NCBI RefSeq assembly: GCF_001458595.1
Contig: NZ_LN890326.1
Location: forward strand, 1,587 to 65,586
Direction of reading: 5' to 3'
Source of the DNA: Clostridium neonatale
Lineage (GTDB): Bacteria > Bacillota > Clostridia > Clostridiales > Clostridiaceae
DNA length: 64,000 nucleotides
The notes under the pieces were generated by a model that was not told the DNA's origin, ran no database searches, and saw only the letters and a list, made by a program, of their open reading frames with translations. Positions 36,133 to 46,328 of this stretch are shown one piece after another. Every line of letters starts with the position of its first letter. Position 1 is the first letter of the stretch. A program made the position numbers and the translations under genes.

Positions 36133-38412
36133 TTATACTGATTTCAGTTTAGCTAATGATAGCATTAAATTCTTTACTCCTTGCTTATCAAACGCTATTG
36201 TTAATTTCTTATCTCCACCATTCTCTTGAACCTGAACTATTGTTCCAACACCAAACTTCTCATGTATTACTTTTCTTCCAAGTGTAGCTTCACTTGCATT
36301 TAAATATTTCCCTGAAGATTGATTCATATTATTTGGAGTTATATCAAATCCGTTTCTGCTTAAAGATAACCCACTTTTAGCTACTTGATTATTACCTGTT
36401 AGATTATTTCTTAAACTATGTGGATTATTATAACTACTTGTATTAACAAAACTATCTCTACTCTTAATTTTTGCTTTATCATTTGCAACATACTCTTTAA
36501 GTTCTGGCTTTATTTCATTAATAAAATCTGATTGAGGATATGCAACAGTTCGACCAAATACTCTTCTTACTTCTGCTGACGTCATAAATAGTACTTCTTT
36601 TGCTCTTGTTATACCAACATAACAAAGTCTTCTCGACTCTTCCATCTCTGATTCTTTTTCAAACGACGCATTTCCCGGGAAAATACCATTTTCCATTCCA
36701 ACCATAAATACAACTGGAAACTCAAGTCCCTTTGCACTATGAACGGTCATAAGTACTACACTATCATCTTCATCCTCAATTTTATCAGTATCCTGAACTA
36801 AAGATACCTTTTCTAAGTAAGCAGACAATGTTTTATCTTCACTGCTTTTTTCAAATTCAACAGCATCTGATACTAGTTCTTCTAAGTTGTCAATTCTGCT
36901 TTTATCTTCAATTTCCTTTGATTCTTTTAATTGCTTTAAATAACCAGTTTCTTCTAATATTGTTTTAATAAGTTCAGATACCGGTATAACCTCACTTAAC
37001 TCCATGAATCTTTCCATTAATCCAACAAATGGTTCAATAGTAGATACATTTCTAGCTGTTAAAGTTGGAATAGTTCTTACTTCAGCTAAAGCATCCCACA
37101 TATTTAATTCAAAATTTTCTGCAAAGTCCTGAACTTTATTTACTGTAGCATCTCCTATGCCTCTCTTAGGAACATTTATAATTCTTTTTATACTTATATC
37201 ATCTTGAGGATTAATAATTACCTTTAAGTATGCAAGCATATCTTTTATTTCTTTTCTATCATAGAATCGTGTTCCACCAACTATCTTATATGGAATTCCT
37301 TTTCTTCTAAAGCTTTCTTCAAAGATTCTTGATTGAGCATTGGTTCTATAAAGAATTGCAAAATCATTATAATTCTTGCTTTCAGCTTCCTTTATCTTTG
37401 AAATCTGCATTCCTACAAAATCGCCTTCATCACTATCTGCATAAGCTCTATAAACTTTAATTTTACTTCCACCCTCTTGCTCAGTTCTTAAAACCTTGCT
37501 TTTTCTGTGAGAATTGTTAATTATAACTGTATTTGCAGCATCTAGTATATTACCTTTTGATCTATAATTTTGTTCAAGTTTAATAACTTTTGCACTTGGA
37601 TAATCTTTTTCGAAACTTAAGATATTCTCAATGTCTGCTCCTCTCCACTGGTATATACATTGGTCGTCATCGCCCACAACGCATATATTCTTATATTTAG
37701 CTGCAAGTAATTTGACCAATTCATATTGAGCACCATTAGTATCTTGATACTCATCTACCATTATATATTTAAATTTATTTTGATAAAAATCCAGCACTTC
37801 AGGATTCTTTTTAAATAATTCTACAGTTTTAAAAATAAGATCATCAAAATCTAAAGCATTGTTTTCTTTAAGTCTCTTTTGATACATCTCATATGCATCA
37901 GCAATTTTCTTTTCCCTAAAATTGCTTTCATTTTCTAGCATAAAACTTCTGACATCTTGCATTCTATCTTTAGCCTTACCTATTTTACCCATTATTTCTT
38001 GCTCTGTTATATCTTTTTCATTAATATTAAGTGTCTTCATACACTCTTTAACTAATGTTTTCTGATCCGAGCTGTCATATATAGTAAAGCTGCTTTTATA
38101 TCCTAATTTATCTATTTCTCTTCTTAATATTCTTACACAAGTTGAATGGAAAGTGGATATCCACATGTTTTCTGCTCTTTCACCAATAAGAGCTTTAACT
38201 CTATCCTTCATTTCTTTTGCTGCTTTATTGGTAAAAGTAATTGCTAATATGTTATAAGGCGGTATATCTAAATCATCTACCATATGAGCAATTCTATGTG
38301 TTAACACCCTTGTTTTTCCTGATCCTGCACCTGCTAAAATTAACACCTGCCCATCTATAGTCGTAGCCCCTTCATATTGTTCTTTATTAAGTAATTTTTT
38401 TAAGTCCATCAT
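36133..38412 (-). CDS. pcrA: UvrD/Rep-family DNA helicase PcrA
   Basis: 759 residues. SF1A motifs: AGAGSGKTRVLTHRIA, DEYQDTNGAQYEL, GDDDQCIYQWRGA, LEQNYRS, LMTVHSAKGLEFPVVF and CYVGITRA. The C-terminus has the PcrA Tudor-like domain (KVIHEKFGVGTIVQVQ) that contacts RNA polymerase in bacilli. It acts in repair, rolling-circle replication and clearing of transcription conflicts. AGGAGG lies 8 bp before the first ATG. Confidence 0.97.
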   Translation of the reverse strand: MMDLKKLLNKEQYEGATTIDGQVLILAGAGSGKTRVLTHRIAHMVDDLDIPPYNILAITFTNKAAKEMKDRVKALIGERAENMWISTFHSTCVRILRREIDKLGYKSSFTIYDSSDQKTLVKECMKTLNINEKDITEQEIMGKIGKAKDRMQDVRSFMLENESNFREKKIADAYEMYQKRLKENNALDFDDLIFKTVELFKKNPEVLDFYQNKFKYIMVDEYQDTNGAQYELVKLLAAKYKNICVVGDDDQCIYQWRGADIENILSFEKDYPSAKVIKLEQNYRSKGNILDAANTVIINNSHRKSKVLRTEQEGGSKIKVYRAYADSDEGDFVGMQISKIKEAESKNYNDFAILYRTNAQSRIFEESFRRKGIPYKIVGGTRFYDRKEIKDMLAYLKVIINPQDDISIKRIINVPKRGIGDATVNKVQDFAENFELNMWDALAEVRTIPTLTARNVSTIEPFVGLMERFMELSEVIPVSELIKTILEETGYLKQLKESKEIEDKSRIDNLEELVSDAVEFEKSSEDKTLSAYLEKVSLVQDTDKIEDEDDSVVLMTVHSAKGLEFPVVFMVGMENGIFPGNASFEKESEMEESRRLCYVGITRAKEVLFMTSAEVRRVFGRTVAYPQSDFINEIKPELKEYVANDKAKIKSRDSFVNTSSYNNPHSLRNNLTGNNQVAKSGLSLSRNGFDITPNNMNQSSGKYLNASEATLGRKVIHEKFGVGTIVQVQENGGDKKLTIAFDKQGVKNLMLSLAKLKSV

Positions 38413-38620
38413 TACTTATTCCTCCTTTCCCAATCCTTAAAATATTATACCATAAGTACAATAAATTGAAGACTATATAAGAAAATTTATGTTGTTTGTA
38501 ATACTTTCTCCTAATTGCAAAATTAAATATATATTATCTAAATAAAAAAATTATTAATATACTCTATAATTAATCTTTCCCCAATAAACAAATTTTAATA
38601 TTTATAATAAAAGATGCAAA

Positions 38621-38676
38621 AAATCTGAATTATAAATTTCATTAATATTAATAAATGAAATTTATAATTCAGATTT
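38621..38676. repeat. 22-bp perfect inverted repeat
   Basis: The arm starting AAATCTGAATTATAAATTTC at 38621-38642 is exactly complementary to 38655-38676, with a 12-nt AT loop. GCAAAAAATCTGAA at its left edge is shared with repeat R2 (near 16000). It has no T run of its own. It looks like a member of the same dispersed hairpin family. Confidence 0.7.
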
Positions 38677-38786
38677 GCTATTTTTTTGTTAATCTAACTT
38701 TTATATAATATTTTATCTTAAATTTTTAGGCACAATTTTTTGTTATCGTATTCATATTTACAAGTAAACATTTTCAGTTTACAAAA

Positions 38787-38820
38787 TAAAAAAAACGCAA
38801 CCCTTGGGGCTAGGTTGCGC
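38787..38820 (-). terminator. Terminator after the pseudouridine synthase gene
   Basis: CGCAACC pairs with GGGTTGCG (outer CGCAACC, 7 bp) around a GC-rich loop and runs into eight Ts on the minus strand. Three tandem AGCAATA copies lie just before it (38822-38845). The remaining 38413-38780 has no gene. Confidence 0.8.
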
Positions 38821-38990
38821 TTCAGCAATAAGCAATAAGCAATAAATAAAAAGGGGGCTATATATTCCTTTTATTTATCCTTGCATGATTATTATAGAGT
38901 ATCTCTTAAATAAATGCAAGTAATTTATTTAAATTTATTAATTTTTTTATTATAAATGAATGATTTTATTGCAAAATGATTTAATATTCG

Positions 38991-39707
38991 TTAATAGCTT
39001 CTTAAAAGTGCTAATTCGTCATCTGTCAATTCTCTATATTCGCCTTCTTCTAATTCTGGATCTAAAATCAATCCTCCAAATTCCTCTCTTTTAAGATAAA
39101 TCACTTTTTTCCCTACTGCTTCAAACATTCTTTTTACTTGATGATATTTTCCTTCTTGAATTGTAACTCTAACTTCTGATCCTTTTTCTGTAGCAGATAT
39201 TATTTCAAGCTTTGCTTCTAAACATTTATATCCATCATCTAATGTTATTCCTTTTTTAAACGCTTCAATATCGCTCTCATCAACTTTTTTATCTATCTCA
39301 GCATAGTATATCTTATCTACATGATACTTAGGGGATATTAATCTATGATTAAGTTCTCCATCATTTGTAAGTAATAACAATCCTACTGTATCCTTATCTA
39401 ACCTACCAACTGGAAATGGATCAAATACTTGATGATCTAGTTCAAGTAAATCAACAACTGTTTCATCTCTATTATCATGAGTTGCTGAAATAACACCATC
39501 TGGTTTATTCATCATTAAATATATGTATTTACGATATAATATTTCTTCGCCATTTACTTTTATAATAGAACTTTCAGGATCAACTAACATACCATTATCT
39601 TTAACTACAACTCCATCGACTTCTATTAATCCTTTTTTAGCAAAAGACTTCACATCTTTTCTACTTCCATATCCTAAATTAGAAATAATCTTATCTAATC
39701 TTTCCAT
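38991..39707 (-). CDS. 16S rRNA pseudouridine synthase, RsuA type
   Basis: 238 residues from the ATG at 39707; GGAGTG serves as ribosome site and contains the alternative GTG (39716). S4 domain at the N-terminus (ERLDKIISNLGYGSRKDVKSF), then GRLDKDTVGLLLLTNDGEL with the catalytic Asp, and the closing EGKYHQVKRMFEAVG. It makes pseudouridine in ribosomal RNA, likely small-subunit 516. Confidence 0.93.
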   Translation of the reverse strand: MERLDKIISNLGYGSRKDVKSFAKKGLIEVDGVVVKDNGMLVDPESSIIKVNGEEILYRKYIYLMMNKPDGVISATHDNRDETVVDLLELDHQVFDPFPVGRLDKDTVGLLLLTNDGELNHRLISPKYHVDKIYYAEIDKKVDESDIEAFKKGITLDDGYKCLEAKLEIISATEKGSEVRVTIQEGKYHQVKRMFEAVGKKVIYLKREEFGGLILDPELEEGEYRELTDDELALLRSY

Positions 39708-39850
39708 AATATACACTCCAATCCACTATTTATTTACCAGCTCTAATTTATTTACTTCAAAATGATTTTACTTTCTAGATATAACTCTATTTATTTTATC
39801 ATAGTGTTACACATTGTAACATATAAAATTCATTTATTCTCAAATGCAAA

Positions 39851-39892
39851 AAGACTAAATCAAAATAATAATTTAATTTTGATTTAGTCTAT
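39851..39892 (-). terminator. Terminator of the lytic transglycosylase gene
   Basis: AGACTAAATCAAAAT and ATTTTGATTTAGTCT form a 15-bp stem and run into TTTTTGC on the minus strand. Confidence 0.85.
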
Positions 39893-39943
39893 AAATATAT
39901 ATCGAATTGTAATTTAAAAGGCTTAATTGTTTATTTTCTAAAA

Positions 39944-40831
39944 TTAAACCCCACTCTTATAATACTTAAGAACACTTGGTACATAATTTTGAGTTTCTGC
40001 TGGCATTTTGTATAAATCATTTTCAGAAGCAACTCCTCTTTTTTGCATAGTGCCAGAGCCTGCATTATACGCCATTAAAGCCATATCTATATTTCCATTA
40101 TACTTATCAAGATTTTGCTTTAATAATTGAGTTCCTCCATTAACGTTTTGATTAACATCATATGGATCTGAAATTCCTAAGCTACTAAAGTTAAAAGGCA
40201 TTATTTGCATAAGTCCCATAGCTCCTGCGCTTGAAACTGCTGTAGAATCAAAATTTGATTCCTGCTTAATTACAGCTAAAATCAGGTCCTTATTTACTCC
40301 ATACTTCTTTGAAGCATCATCTACTGCTGCATAAATCTTTTCCATGTCAGCTGGAGTTGCATTATTAGATATATAATTACTATAATCTGCTCCTCTTTCA
40401 TTAACCATCATAGCTAATTTTTCTAAATCCTGTCCTGTTGGACAATCTTGTTGAACAGCACTATTTTTTGTATCGTTAGAGCTTTTTGCTGATTCTTGAA
40501 CTGACTTCATCATCAATGCATTAGCTAACGTCATTTGATTTGACATATCCTTTGATTCAGAGCTGCTGCTATCATCACTGCTTGTTAACTGACCATTACT
40601 CATTAAAGACATTGCCATTAATTGTTCTGCTGATATATCATTAGTTGAAGATGTAGATGTATTCGAGTTCTTTGATGAGTTAAGCATATTGTCCATAACT
40701 GTTTGAAAAGCTATATCCGATTCATTAATACCTGAAGATGACGAATCACTTCCAGTTAATTGACCGTTTCCACTTGTTGTTAAAGCTAATAATTGTTCTG
40801 TTGAAAGTGAATTCAAACTATCTATTGCCAT
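39944..40831 (-). CDS. Lytic transglycosylase (SLT domain) with duplicated N-terminal segment
   Basis: 295 residues. The C-terminal 130 form a Slt70-type domain: AVIKQESNFD with the catalytic Glu, SAGAMGLMQIMP, DPYDVNQNVNGG and MAYNAGSG. It cleaves peptidoglycan glycan strands. Residues 1-120 are Ser/Asn-rich and hold two copies of a unit (LSTEQLLAL..GNGQLT and ISAEQLMAM..SNGQLT, 60 residues apart). There is no classical signal peptide, so export is unclear. Just downstream of the triple-tyrosine repeat protein, and possibly cotranscribed (51 bp). Confidence 0.9.
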   Translation of the reverse strand: MAIDSLNSLSTEQLLALTTSGNGQLTGSDSSSSGINESDIAFQTVMDNMLNSSKNSNTSTSSTNDISAEQLMAMSLMSNGQLTSSDDSSSSESKDMSNQMTLANALMMKSVQESAKSSNDTKNSAVQQDCPTGQDLEKLAMMVNERGADYSNYISNNATPADMEKIYAAVDDASKKYGVNKDLILAVIKQESNFDSTAVSSAGAMGLMQIMPFNFSSLGISDPYDVNQNVNGGTQLLKQNLDKYNGNIDMALMAYNAGSGTMQKRGVASENDLYKMPAETQNYVPSVLKYYKSGV

Positions 40832-40882
40832 AAGTTTGTTTCCTCCCTAAGTTTTTCTCTAATTTATATTTTCGGAATACAA

Positions 40883-43114
40883 TTAAATATCTTTAACTTC
40901 AAATGATAATTCATCATAATCTTCATAATTAACTTTCTTATAAAAACTCTTAACCAAAGCTAAAATTTTATATTTTCCTGCTGTGAAAGGAATGAAACTA
41001 TAATATTTCTTTCTGCTATAAGCCTGCACCCTTTCCCATGTATTATTCCTCATTAAATAGAATTCATAACAAACATCTTTTCCACCTTTATTAAATACAT
41101 CAAATGTAATTTCCTCATTAATTTTAAATTCTTTTTTGTTAGTAACTATATTTGTATTAATTACAGGCAAAGCTTCACTAACATATATGTTAACTTGCTT
41201 TTTAAAATCAAATTCATCTTTGCATTTAACATTCTTGGCATAAACGTCTATTGTATATTTTCCAGCTACCTTTGGCGTAAATCTTAACTTTTTATCTTTA
41301 ATATAATCAGTTTCTTCTACTTTACGTCCATTTATCTTAGTTTCATATTTCATAAGTATGTTTTGAGTATCTTGAACTATACATTCGAATGATATAATAT
41401 CTCCAATTAAATGGCTCTCTTTATATGGCATTATAATATAATCTATTTTGGCCGGTAAATAATCCAAAACTTTTAAATATACAAATGTATGAGCATCGTA
41501 TTCTTTTTCTGAATACTTATCTTTAACCATTATTTCTATTTCATATTCTCCCGTTTTGTTAGGTGTAAAATCAATCCAATTAGATTTATTGTAATCACTT
41601 TTATTTATAAGCGAACCATTTCTCCTTATATTGAAACAATATAATACATGTGCATCACTTTCACATTTCACCATTATATTAACAGGATCATTTATTAGAG
41701 TATTTCTATCCTTATCTACTATAACATCAACTATCTTTATAGGTTTTTCACCTTTCTTTTCAATAAGGAAATTAATCCTTCTACAATCCTCATAGTCTCC
41801 ATCATAAGATGAATCCTTAACATACATTATTATTTCATATTCTCCAACTTCTTTAGGGCTCCATATATACTCATCATCACTTATGAATCCTGTATCTTCT
41901 TCTATAACGCCCTTCACAACATATCTGTATAATAATTTTTTTCCACCATCAATTTCTGAAGTCAACCTAATATCACTTCCAATAGCTTGAGGCGAATTTA
42001 AATCTGCTATGAAATTCTTTATACTTATATCTTTATAAGCTTTGGCCGTATATACAAATATCGCCCTATCATCATATTCTTTATTAGAAAGAATATTTTT
42101 AGCCAAACAAAGTATTCTATAATTTCCACTTTGACTCTCATCATAGCATACTACATTATTATTTGAGTATTCTTGAATACATGTTGATCTTCCATTTTCA
42201 TATATTTTATAGAACTTATATAATACTGTTTCATCATGATAATTAGTTTCTACCTTAAATCTTAACTGTTCTCCTACAAGCAAATCTTTATTTTCACATT
42301 TAAAGTTATTTATTGTGAGTTGTCTCATTTCTTTTACATTTACCTTAATAGTTCTATAGTCATCAAAAACCTCATTTGATTCTATTCTTTTACATTGTAT
42401 TAAAAATTCCTTTTCACCAACTTGTGTTGCAGTATATTTAAGAATATTATCAGTTTCATAATCTCTTATAATATCCCAATCTTTATATCTTTTAATATAA
42501 AACCTATATAGCATATTGTTATCGTAATAAGACTTTACTTCAATAGAGCATTTCTCACCAACTGTTATTTCATCTTTGTCTAAAGCAACTTCTTCTATAA
42601 TTTTTTCCTTTGAAGCACTAATCTTTACAGATTCTTTATTCTGAAAATCTTCAGTAAGAATTTTTTTCTCATCTGTATTTAAAGAAGAAATACTAATAAT
42701 ATCTTCTTTTTCCTTGTATTCTATTATATCTTCAAACTTCTCTTCTTCCGTTTTCATATGGTTTATATCCTCATTGCTCAAATTACTATTGTTATTATAA
42801 TTATCCATAGATTCTTCATCACATATTATATAATCCTGCTTTGCTAAGTAATCTAATGGCTTTTTACCATCCTTTTCTCTTGCTTGTACCATAACTATAT
42901 AATTACCAGTAGAGTCTGGTACCCATAGGCATTCATTATTTATAGAAAAATCTTGAATTGTTTTCCATATACCGCCTTTACCAACTATAAATTTATATTC
43001 TAAATTACTTATATCTTCATCTATCTTTCCTATTATCTTTATTTCTGTACCCATAGATTGTGGTTTTTCTTTATCGAAAATAACTTCTACATATTTTAAT
43101 TGCATATTTTCCAT
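40883..43114 (-). CDS. Repeat protein with seven triple-tyrosine (Y_Y_Y)-like domains
   Basis: 743 residues from the ATG at 43114 (GGGAG 7 bp before); the upstream ATG at 43156 adds 14 residues without a ribosome site. About seven units of 85-95 residues follow each other: each opens with a beta strand and IGSDI/VGEQL-like segment, has LLYRYV/VLYKFY, then SPKEVGEYEIIMYVKD and ends YDDR/YEDC. This is the Y_Y_Y Ig-like pattern. An acidic linker (about 100-195) separates unit 1 from the rest. No signal peptide or enzyme domain. Probably a binding protein; in clostridia such repeats occur next to wall hydrolases, as here. Confidence 0.8.
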   Translation of the reverse strand: MENMQLKYVEVIFDKEKPQSMGTEIKIIGKIDEDISNLEYKFIVGKGGIWKTIQDFSINNECLWVPDSTGNYIVMVQAREKDGKKPLDYLAKQDYIICDEESMDNYNNNSNLSNEDINHMKTEEEKFEDIIEYKEKEDIISISSLNTDEKKILTEDFQNKESVKISASKEKIIEEVALDKDEITVGEKCSIEVKSYYDNNMLYRFYIKRYKDWDIIRDYETDNILKYTATQVGEKEFLIQCKRIESNEVFDDYRTIKVNVKEMRQLTINNFKCENKDLLVGEQLRFKVETNYHDETVLYKFYKIYENGRSTCIQEYSNNNVVCYDESQSGNYRILCLAKNILSNKEYDDRAIFVYTAKAYKDISIKNFIADLNSPQAIGSDIRLTSEIDGGKKLLYRYVVKGVIEEDTGFISDDEYIWSPKEVGEYEIIMYVKDSSYDGDYEDCRRINFLIEKKGEKPIKIVDVIVDKDRNTLINDPVNIMVKCESDAHVLYCFNIRRNGSLINKSDYNKSNWIDFTPNKTGEYEIEIMVKDKYSEKEYDAHTFVYLKVLDYLPAKIDYIIMPYKESHLIGDIISFECIVQDTQNILMKYETKINGRKVEETDYIKDKKLRFTPKVAGKYTIDVYAKNVKCKDEFDFKKQVNIYVSEALPVINTNIVTNKKEFKINEEITFDVFNKGGKDVCYEFYLMRNNTWERVQAYSRKKYYSFIPFTAGKYKILALVKSFYKKVNYEDYDELSFEVKDI

Positions 43115-43262
43115 ATAATCACTCCCATTACATAATACCATATCTTTATAGTACACCTTCTACCATTTTTTGTAAATATATTTATTTTATTTTTATTTAA
43201 ATTCTATCATATTTATCACGTTTCCTTCATATAATGTTATTTATCTATAAAAAAAGAAGCCA

Positions 43263-43718
43263 TTAATATAGCTCCTGACTTACAATTTTATTGTCTATTA
43301 ATTTTATAAGATTGCTTTCTAATCTTATATCATCTTCTTTATTTCTTTTTCGCGGTCCAGAAGTTCTTCCTCCTGCATTCCTAATTTTTTGTGATATATG
43401 TCTCTCTTCTAAAAGCCTTTCAATATTTTTCTCTGTATATATATATCCTTTTGGATTTATTACACTGGCTTTTTTCGAAAGGCATATGGCTGCAACACCA
43501 TAATCTTGAGAAACAACTATATCATTTTCTTTAGTTTCATTCATTATATACATATCAGCACTTTGAAACCCACTATCTACAATCCTTACATCACTATAAT
43601 CACTTCGAATAAAATGATTTATATCGCAATATAAAATAACCTGCAATGAATATTTTTTTGCTATTCTTTCAATAATAGAGATGCCCGGGCAGGCATCTCC
43701 ATCAATTATAATTCTCAT
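43263..43718 (-). CDS. YaiI/YqxD family (DUF188) protein
   Basis: 151 residues, the normal size of UPF0178. The N-terminus RIIIDGDACP, IVDSGFQSADMYIM, DIVVSQDYGVAAICLSK and the Arg-rich RNAGGRTSGPRKRNKEDD are the family pattern, which resembles a PIN-like nuclease fold (clustered Asp). Biochemical role not known. 5 bp downstream of pgi and cotranscribed with it. Confidence 0.93.
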   Translation of the reverse strand: MRIIIDGDACPGISIIERIAKKYSLQVILYCDINHFIRSDYSDVRIVDSGFQSADMYIMNETKENDIVVSQDYGVAAICLSKKASVINPKGYIYTEKNIERLLEERHISQKIRNAGGRTSGPRKRNKEDDIRLESNLIKLIDNKIVSQELY

Positions 43719-43723
43719 TAATA

Positions 43724-45073
43724 TTAAAGTCTCTTTTCTAGTTCAGCCTTCATATCTTCATATCCTGGCTTTCCTAATAATGCAAACATGTTTTTCTTGT
43801 ATGCTTCAACACCTGGTTGATCAAATGGATTAACACCTAAAAGATATCCACTGATTCCACAAGCTTTTTCGAAGAAATATACCATATATCCAAAATAGTA
43901 TGGAGTTAATTCAGGAACACTTAATACCACGTTAGGTACTCCACCATCATTGTGTGCTAATAAAGTTCCTTGGAATGCTTGCTTATTAACAAAATCCATA
44001 GTCTTTCCAACTAAGAAGTTCAATCCATCTAAATCTTGTTCATCTTTTTCTATTTCGATTTCATATTTAGCCTTTTCTACATTAATAACTGTTTCAAAAA
44101 GAACTCTTCTTCCTTCTTGAACATATTGTCCCATTGAGTGAAGATCAGTTGTAAAATCACATGCTGCTGGGAATAATCCTTTGTTGTCTTTTCCTTCTGA
44201 TTCTCCATATAATTGTTTCCACCATTCATTGAAGTAATGAAGTGATGGTTCATAGTTTACTAGCATTTCTACTACTTTTCCTTTATTGTATAATGCATTT
44301 CTAACAGCTGCATATTTATATGCATCATTTTCTTCTAATGAAGGATTAGAATATTTTTCTCTTGCATCTGTAGCACCTTGCATCATAGCATCTATATCAA
44401 TACCTGCTGCTGCTATTGGTAATAAACCAACTGCTGTTAATACTGAGAATCTTCCTCCAACATCATCTGGAACAACAAAAGTTTCATATCCTTCTGAATC
44501 AGCAAGTGTCTTTAATGCACCTTTTGCCTTATCAGTAGTAGCATATATTCTCTTTCTAGCTTCTTCTACTCCGTATTTCTTTTCAACATAAGATTTTAAA
44601 ATTCTAAATGCAATAGCTGGTTCTGTAGTTGTACCTGATTTTGAAATTACATTTAAGCTTACATCTTTTCCTTCAATCGCTTGCAAAAGTTCTGTCATAT
44701 ATGTTGAACTAATATTGTTTCCTACATAAAATATCTTAGGTGCTTTTCTTTGATCTTTATCTAAAGCATTGTGGAAATTGTTTGTTAACATTTCTATTGC
44801 AGCTCTAGCTCCAAGATATGATCCACCTATACCAATAACTATTAATACATCTGAATCACTTTTTATTTTTGCAGCAGAATTTTTTATTCTGGCAAATTCT
44901 TCTTTATCATAATTTACTGGAAGGTCAACCCATCCTAAAAAATCACTACCTGCGCCAGTTCCATTATGCAACTTTTCATGAGCAGTCTTAACCATTTCTT
45001 CCATGTAAGTTATTTCGTTTTCTTTTAAATAAGGTGCTACTTTTGATAAATCTAATGATATGCTTTTATTCAT
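43724..45073 (-). CDS. pgi: Glucose-6-phosphate isomerase
   Basis: 449 residues, the Gram-positive length. [43 protein letters not shown] and [12 protein letters not shown] are phosphoglucose isomerase signatures. It interconverts glucose 6-phosphate and fructose 6-phosphate in glycolysis. Confidence 0.97.
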   Translation of the reverse strand: MNKSISLDLSKVAPYLKENEITYMEEMVKTAHEKLHNGTGAGSDFLGWVDLPVNYDKEEFARIKNSAAKIKSDSDVLIVIGIGGSYLGARAAIEMLTNNFHNALDKDQRKAPKIFYVGNNISSTYMTELLQAIEGKDVSLNVISKSGTTTEPAIAFRILKSYVEKKYGVEEARKRIYATTDKAKGALKTLADSEGYETFVVPDDVGGRFSVLTAVGLLPIAAAGIDIDAMMQGATDAREKYSNPSLEENDAYKYAAVRNALYNKGKVVEMLVNYEPSLHYFNEWWKQLYGESEGKDNKGLFPAACDFTTDLHSMGQYVQEGRRVLFETVINVEKAKYEIEIEKDEQDLDGLNFLVGKTMDFVNKQAFQGTLLAHNDGGVPNVVLSVPELTPYYFGYMVYFFEKACGISGYLLGVNPFDQPGVEAYKKNMFALLGKPGYEDMKAELEKRL

Positions 45074-45198
45074 TTTCTGATTTTACCTCCATATACATAA
45101 AAAATAATCATTTCTCGTCATAATTATATCACAAAATACATCAAACTTATGTACTCTTTTTATTATTTGTATTATTATATAAATAATTCAGCATAATT

Positions 45199-45233
45199 AT
45201 AAAAAGAGAAATGAAGCATTTCTCTTTTTATAA
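45199..45233. terminator. Bidirectional hairpin terminator
   Basis: AAAAAGAGAAATG and CATTTCTCTTTTT form a 13-bp stem with a 3-nt loop. Downstream of the acidic Cys-rich gene on the minus strand. Confidence 0.8.
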
Positions 45234-45267
45234 TTAAATTATTATTTTTTGTAATTTAACAGTTCTT

Positions 45268-45873
45268 TCAACAACACCTATGACAGCATTTACAGCAGCA
45301 TTTACGCCTTCTATTTCTCTTTTTTCTTTTATTTATATAGTCAATAACTTCCTGTTTTGCCTTTTCATAACCAGCAGTAAATCCATCTGAATATCCCTCA
45401 TCATATATACCCTGGCATTTGTCTACTTTAGTGCTACATTCGTCTTCTTGATTCTCTTCTTCACATTCATACTCTTGATTTTCACATTCATTTCCTAGAT
45501 TTGGAGTATCTTCACTACTACATCTACAGGTATAATTACATTCTGTATAATATGCCTTATCTTCATTATCTTCTTCTCTTTCTTGAGAACAATGTATTTC
45601 ATGATGTTCTTCATGAAAATCACAATCATCCTCCTCATCATCCGAATCAATTAAATTAAGAATTAATTCTTCTTCATTCTGGTTATCAAAAGAATCATTT
45701 GTGCAATAAAAATCATCATTAAACGCTTCTTCATTTAAGTTCATTCTACAATCATCAGAAAAATCATTATCTACAAATTCTTCTTCTAGCACGTCTTCAT
45801 CCATAAATTCATCACGGTCATACCTTTCAGAGAATCTTATAATATCATCCATATTCCTAGTTTTTTTGTTCAT
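45268..45873 (-). CDS. Acidic protein with Cys-rich basic tail
   Basis: 201 residues, not recognised. The first 150 are extremely rich in Asp and Glu with scattered Cys (CRCSS, CENQEYECEEE). A short ordered piece, YDEGYSDGFTAGYEKAKQEV, follows, and the end is RRRKCCCKCCHRCC. The contrast between acidic body and Cys/Arg tail suggests metal binding or a disulfide-linked surface layer such as a spore coat; both are guesses. ATG with a GGAGAGAAG site. Own terminator at 45199. Single gene between pgi and yjdF. Confidence 0.75.
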   Translation of the reverse strand: MNKKTRNMDDIIRFSERYDRDEFMDEDVLEEEFVDNDFSDDCRMNLNEEAFNDDFYCTNDSFDNQNEEELILNLIDSDDEEDDCDFHEEHHEIHCSQEREEDNEDKAYYTECNYTCRCSSEDTPNLGNECENQEYECEEENQEDECSTKVDKCQGIYDEGYSDGFTAGYEKAKQEVIDYINKRKKRNRRRKCCCKCCHRCC

Positions 45874-46290
45874 CTTCTTCTCTCCTTCATTGTAAAAGAT
45901 TAAGATTTTTAAACTTATAATTATCTGATACTATATTATGCTATTGAACCCTATTTGCTATCTTATAATTTTCAATTTTTTCTATTTCTTAATAGTAGGT
46001 TTACAGATGATGTTTACCTAATTTTAAGAAATAAATTAAGTGATAACTGTTTATATGTTTTATATTCGAAATTTCATAAGTCACTTATAAACAATCTTTC
46101 TAATTATCTCTATAAAAAGATAATATTTATCTCTCAATGCCACATTTTATTCTTAAAAATTCTATACCTTAATTGATTTTCTTCTTAAAATAAATATGTA
46201 TGTTATAATTACTTTTCTACATTTTATATGCTGGTATTTACTTAGCCTTTAAACATGTTAAATAAAATTTTATTATTGCAACATATATAT
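45874..46290. other. AT-rich intergenic region
   Basis: About 420 bp with no credible gene. One open frame on the plus strand (45955-46176) is very AT-rich, lacks a ribosome site and shows no protein-like pattern. Confidence 0.5.
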
Positions 46291-46328
46291 AATGGAAGAT
46301 AATTAACCTTCCCGATTAATTACCTTCC
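46291..46328 (-). terminator. Hairpin overlapping the end of yjdF
   Basis: GGAAGGTAATTAA and TTAATTATCTTCC form a 13-bp stem with one mismatch, including the yjdF stop codon. The following tract is T-rich but weak. Probable terminator. Confidence 0.55.

Noticed and set aside
45955..46176. 73-codon plus-strand frame between the acidic protein and yjdF
   Set aside because: Very AT-rich composition, no ribosome site and no pattern; treated as non-coding.
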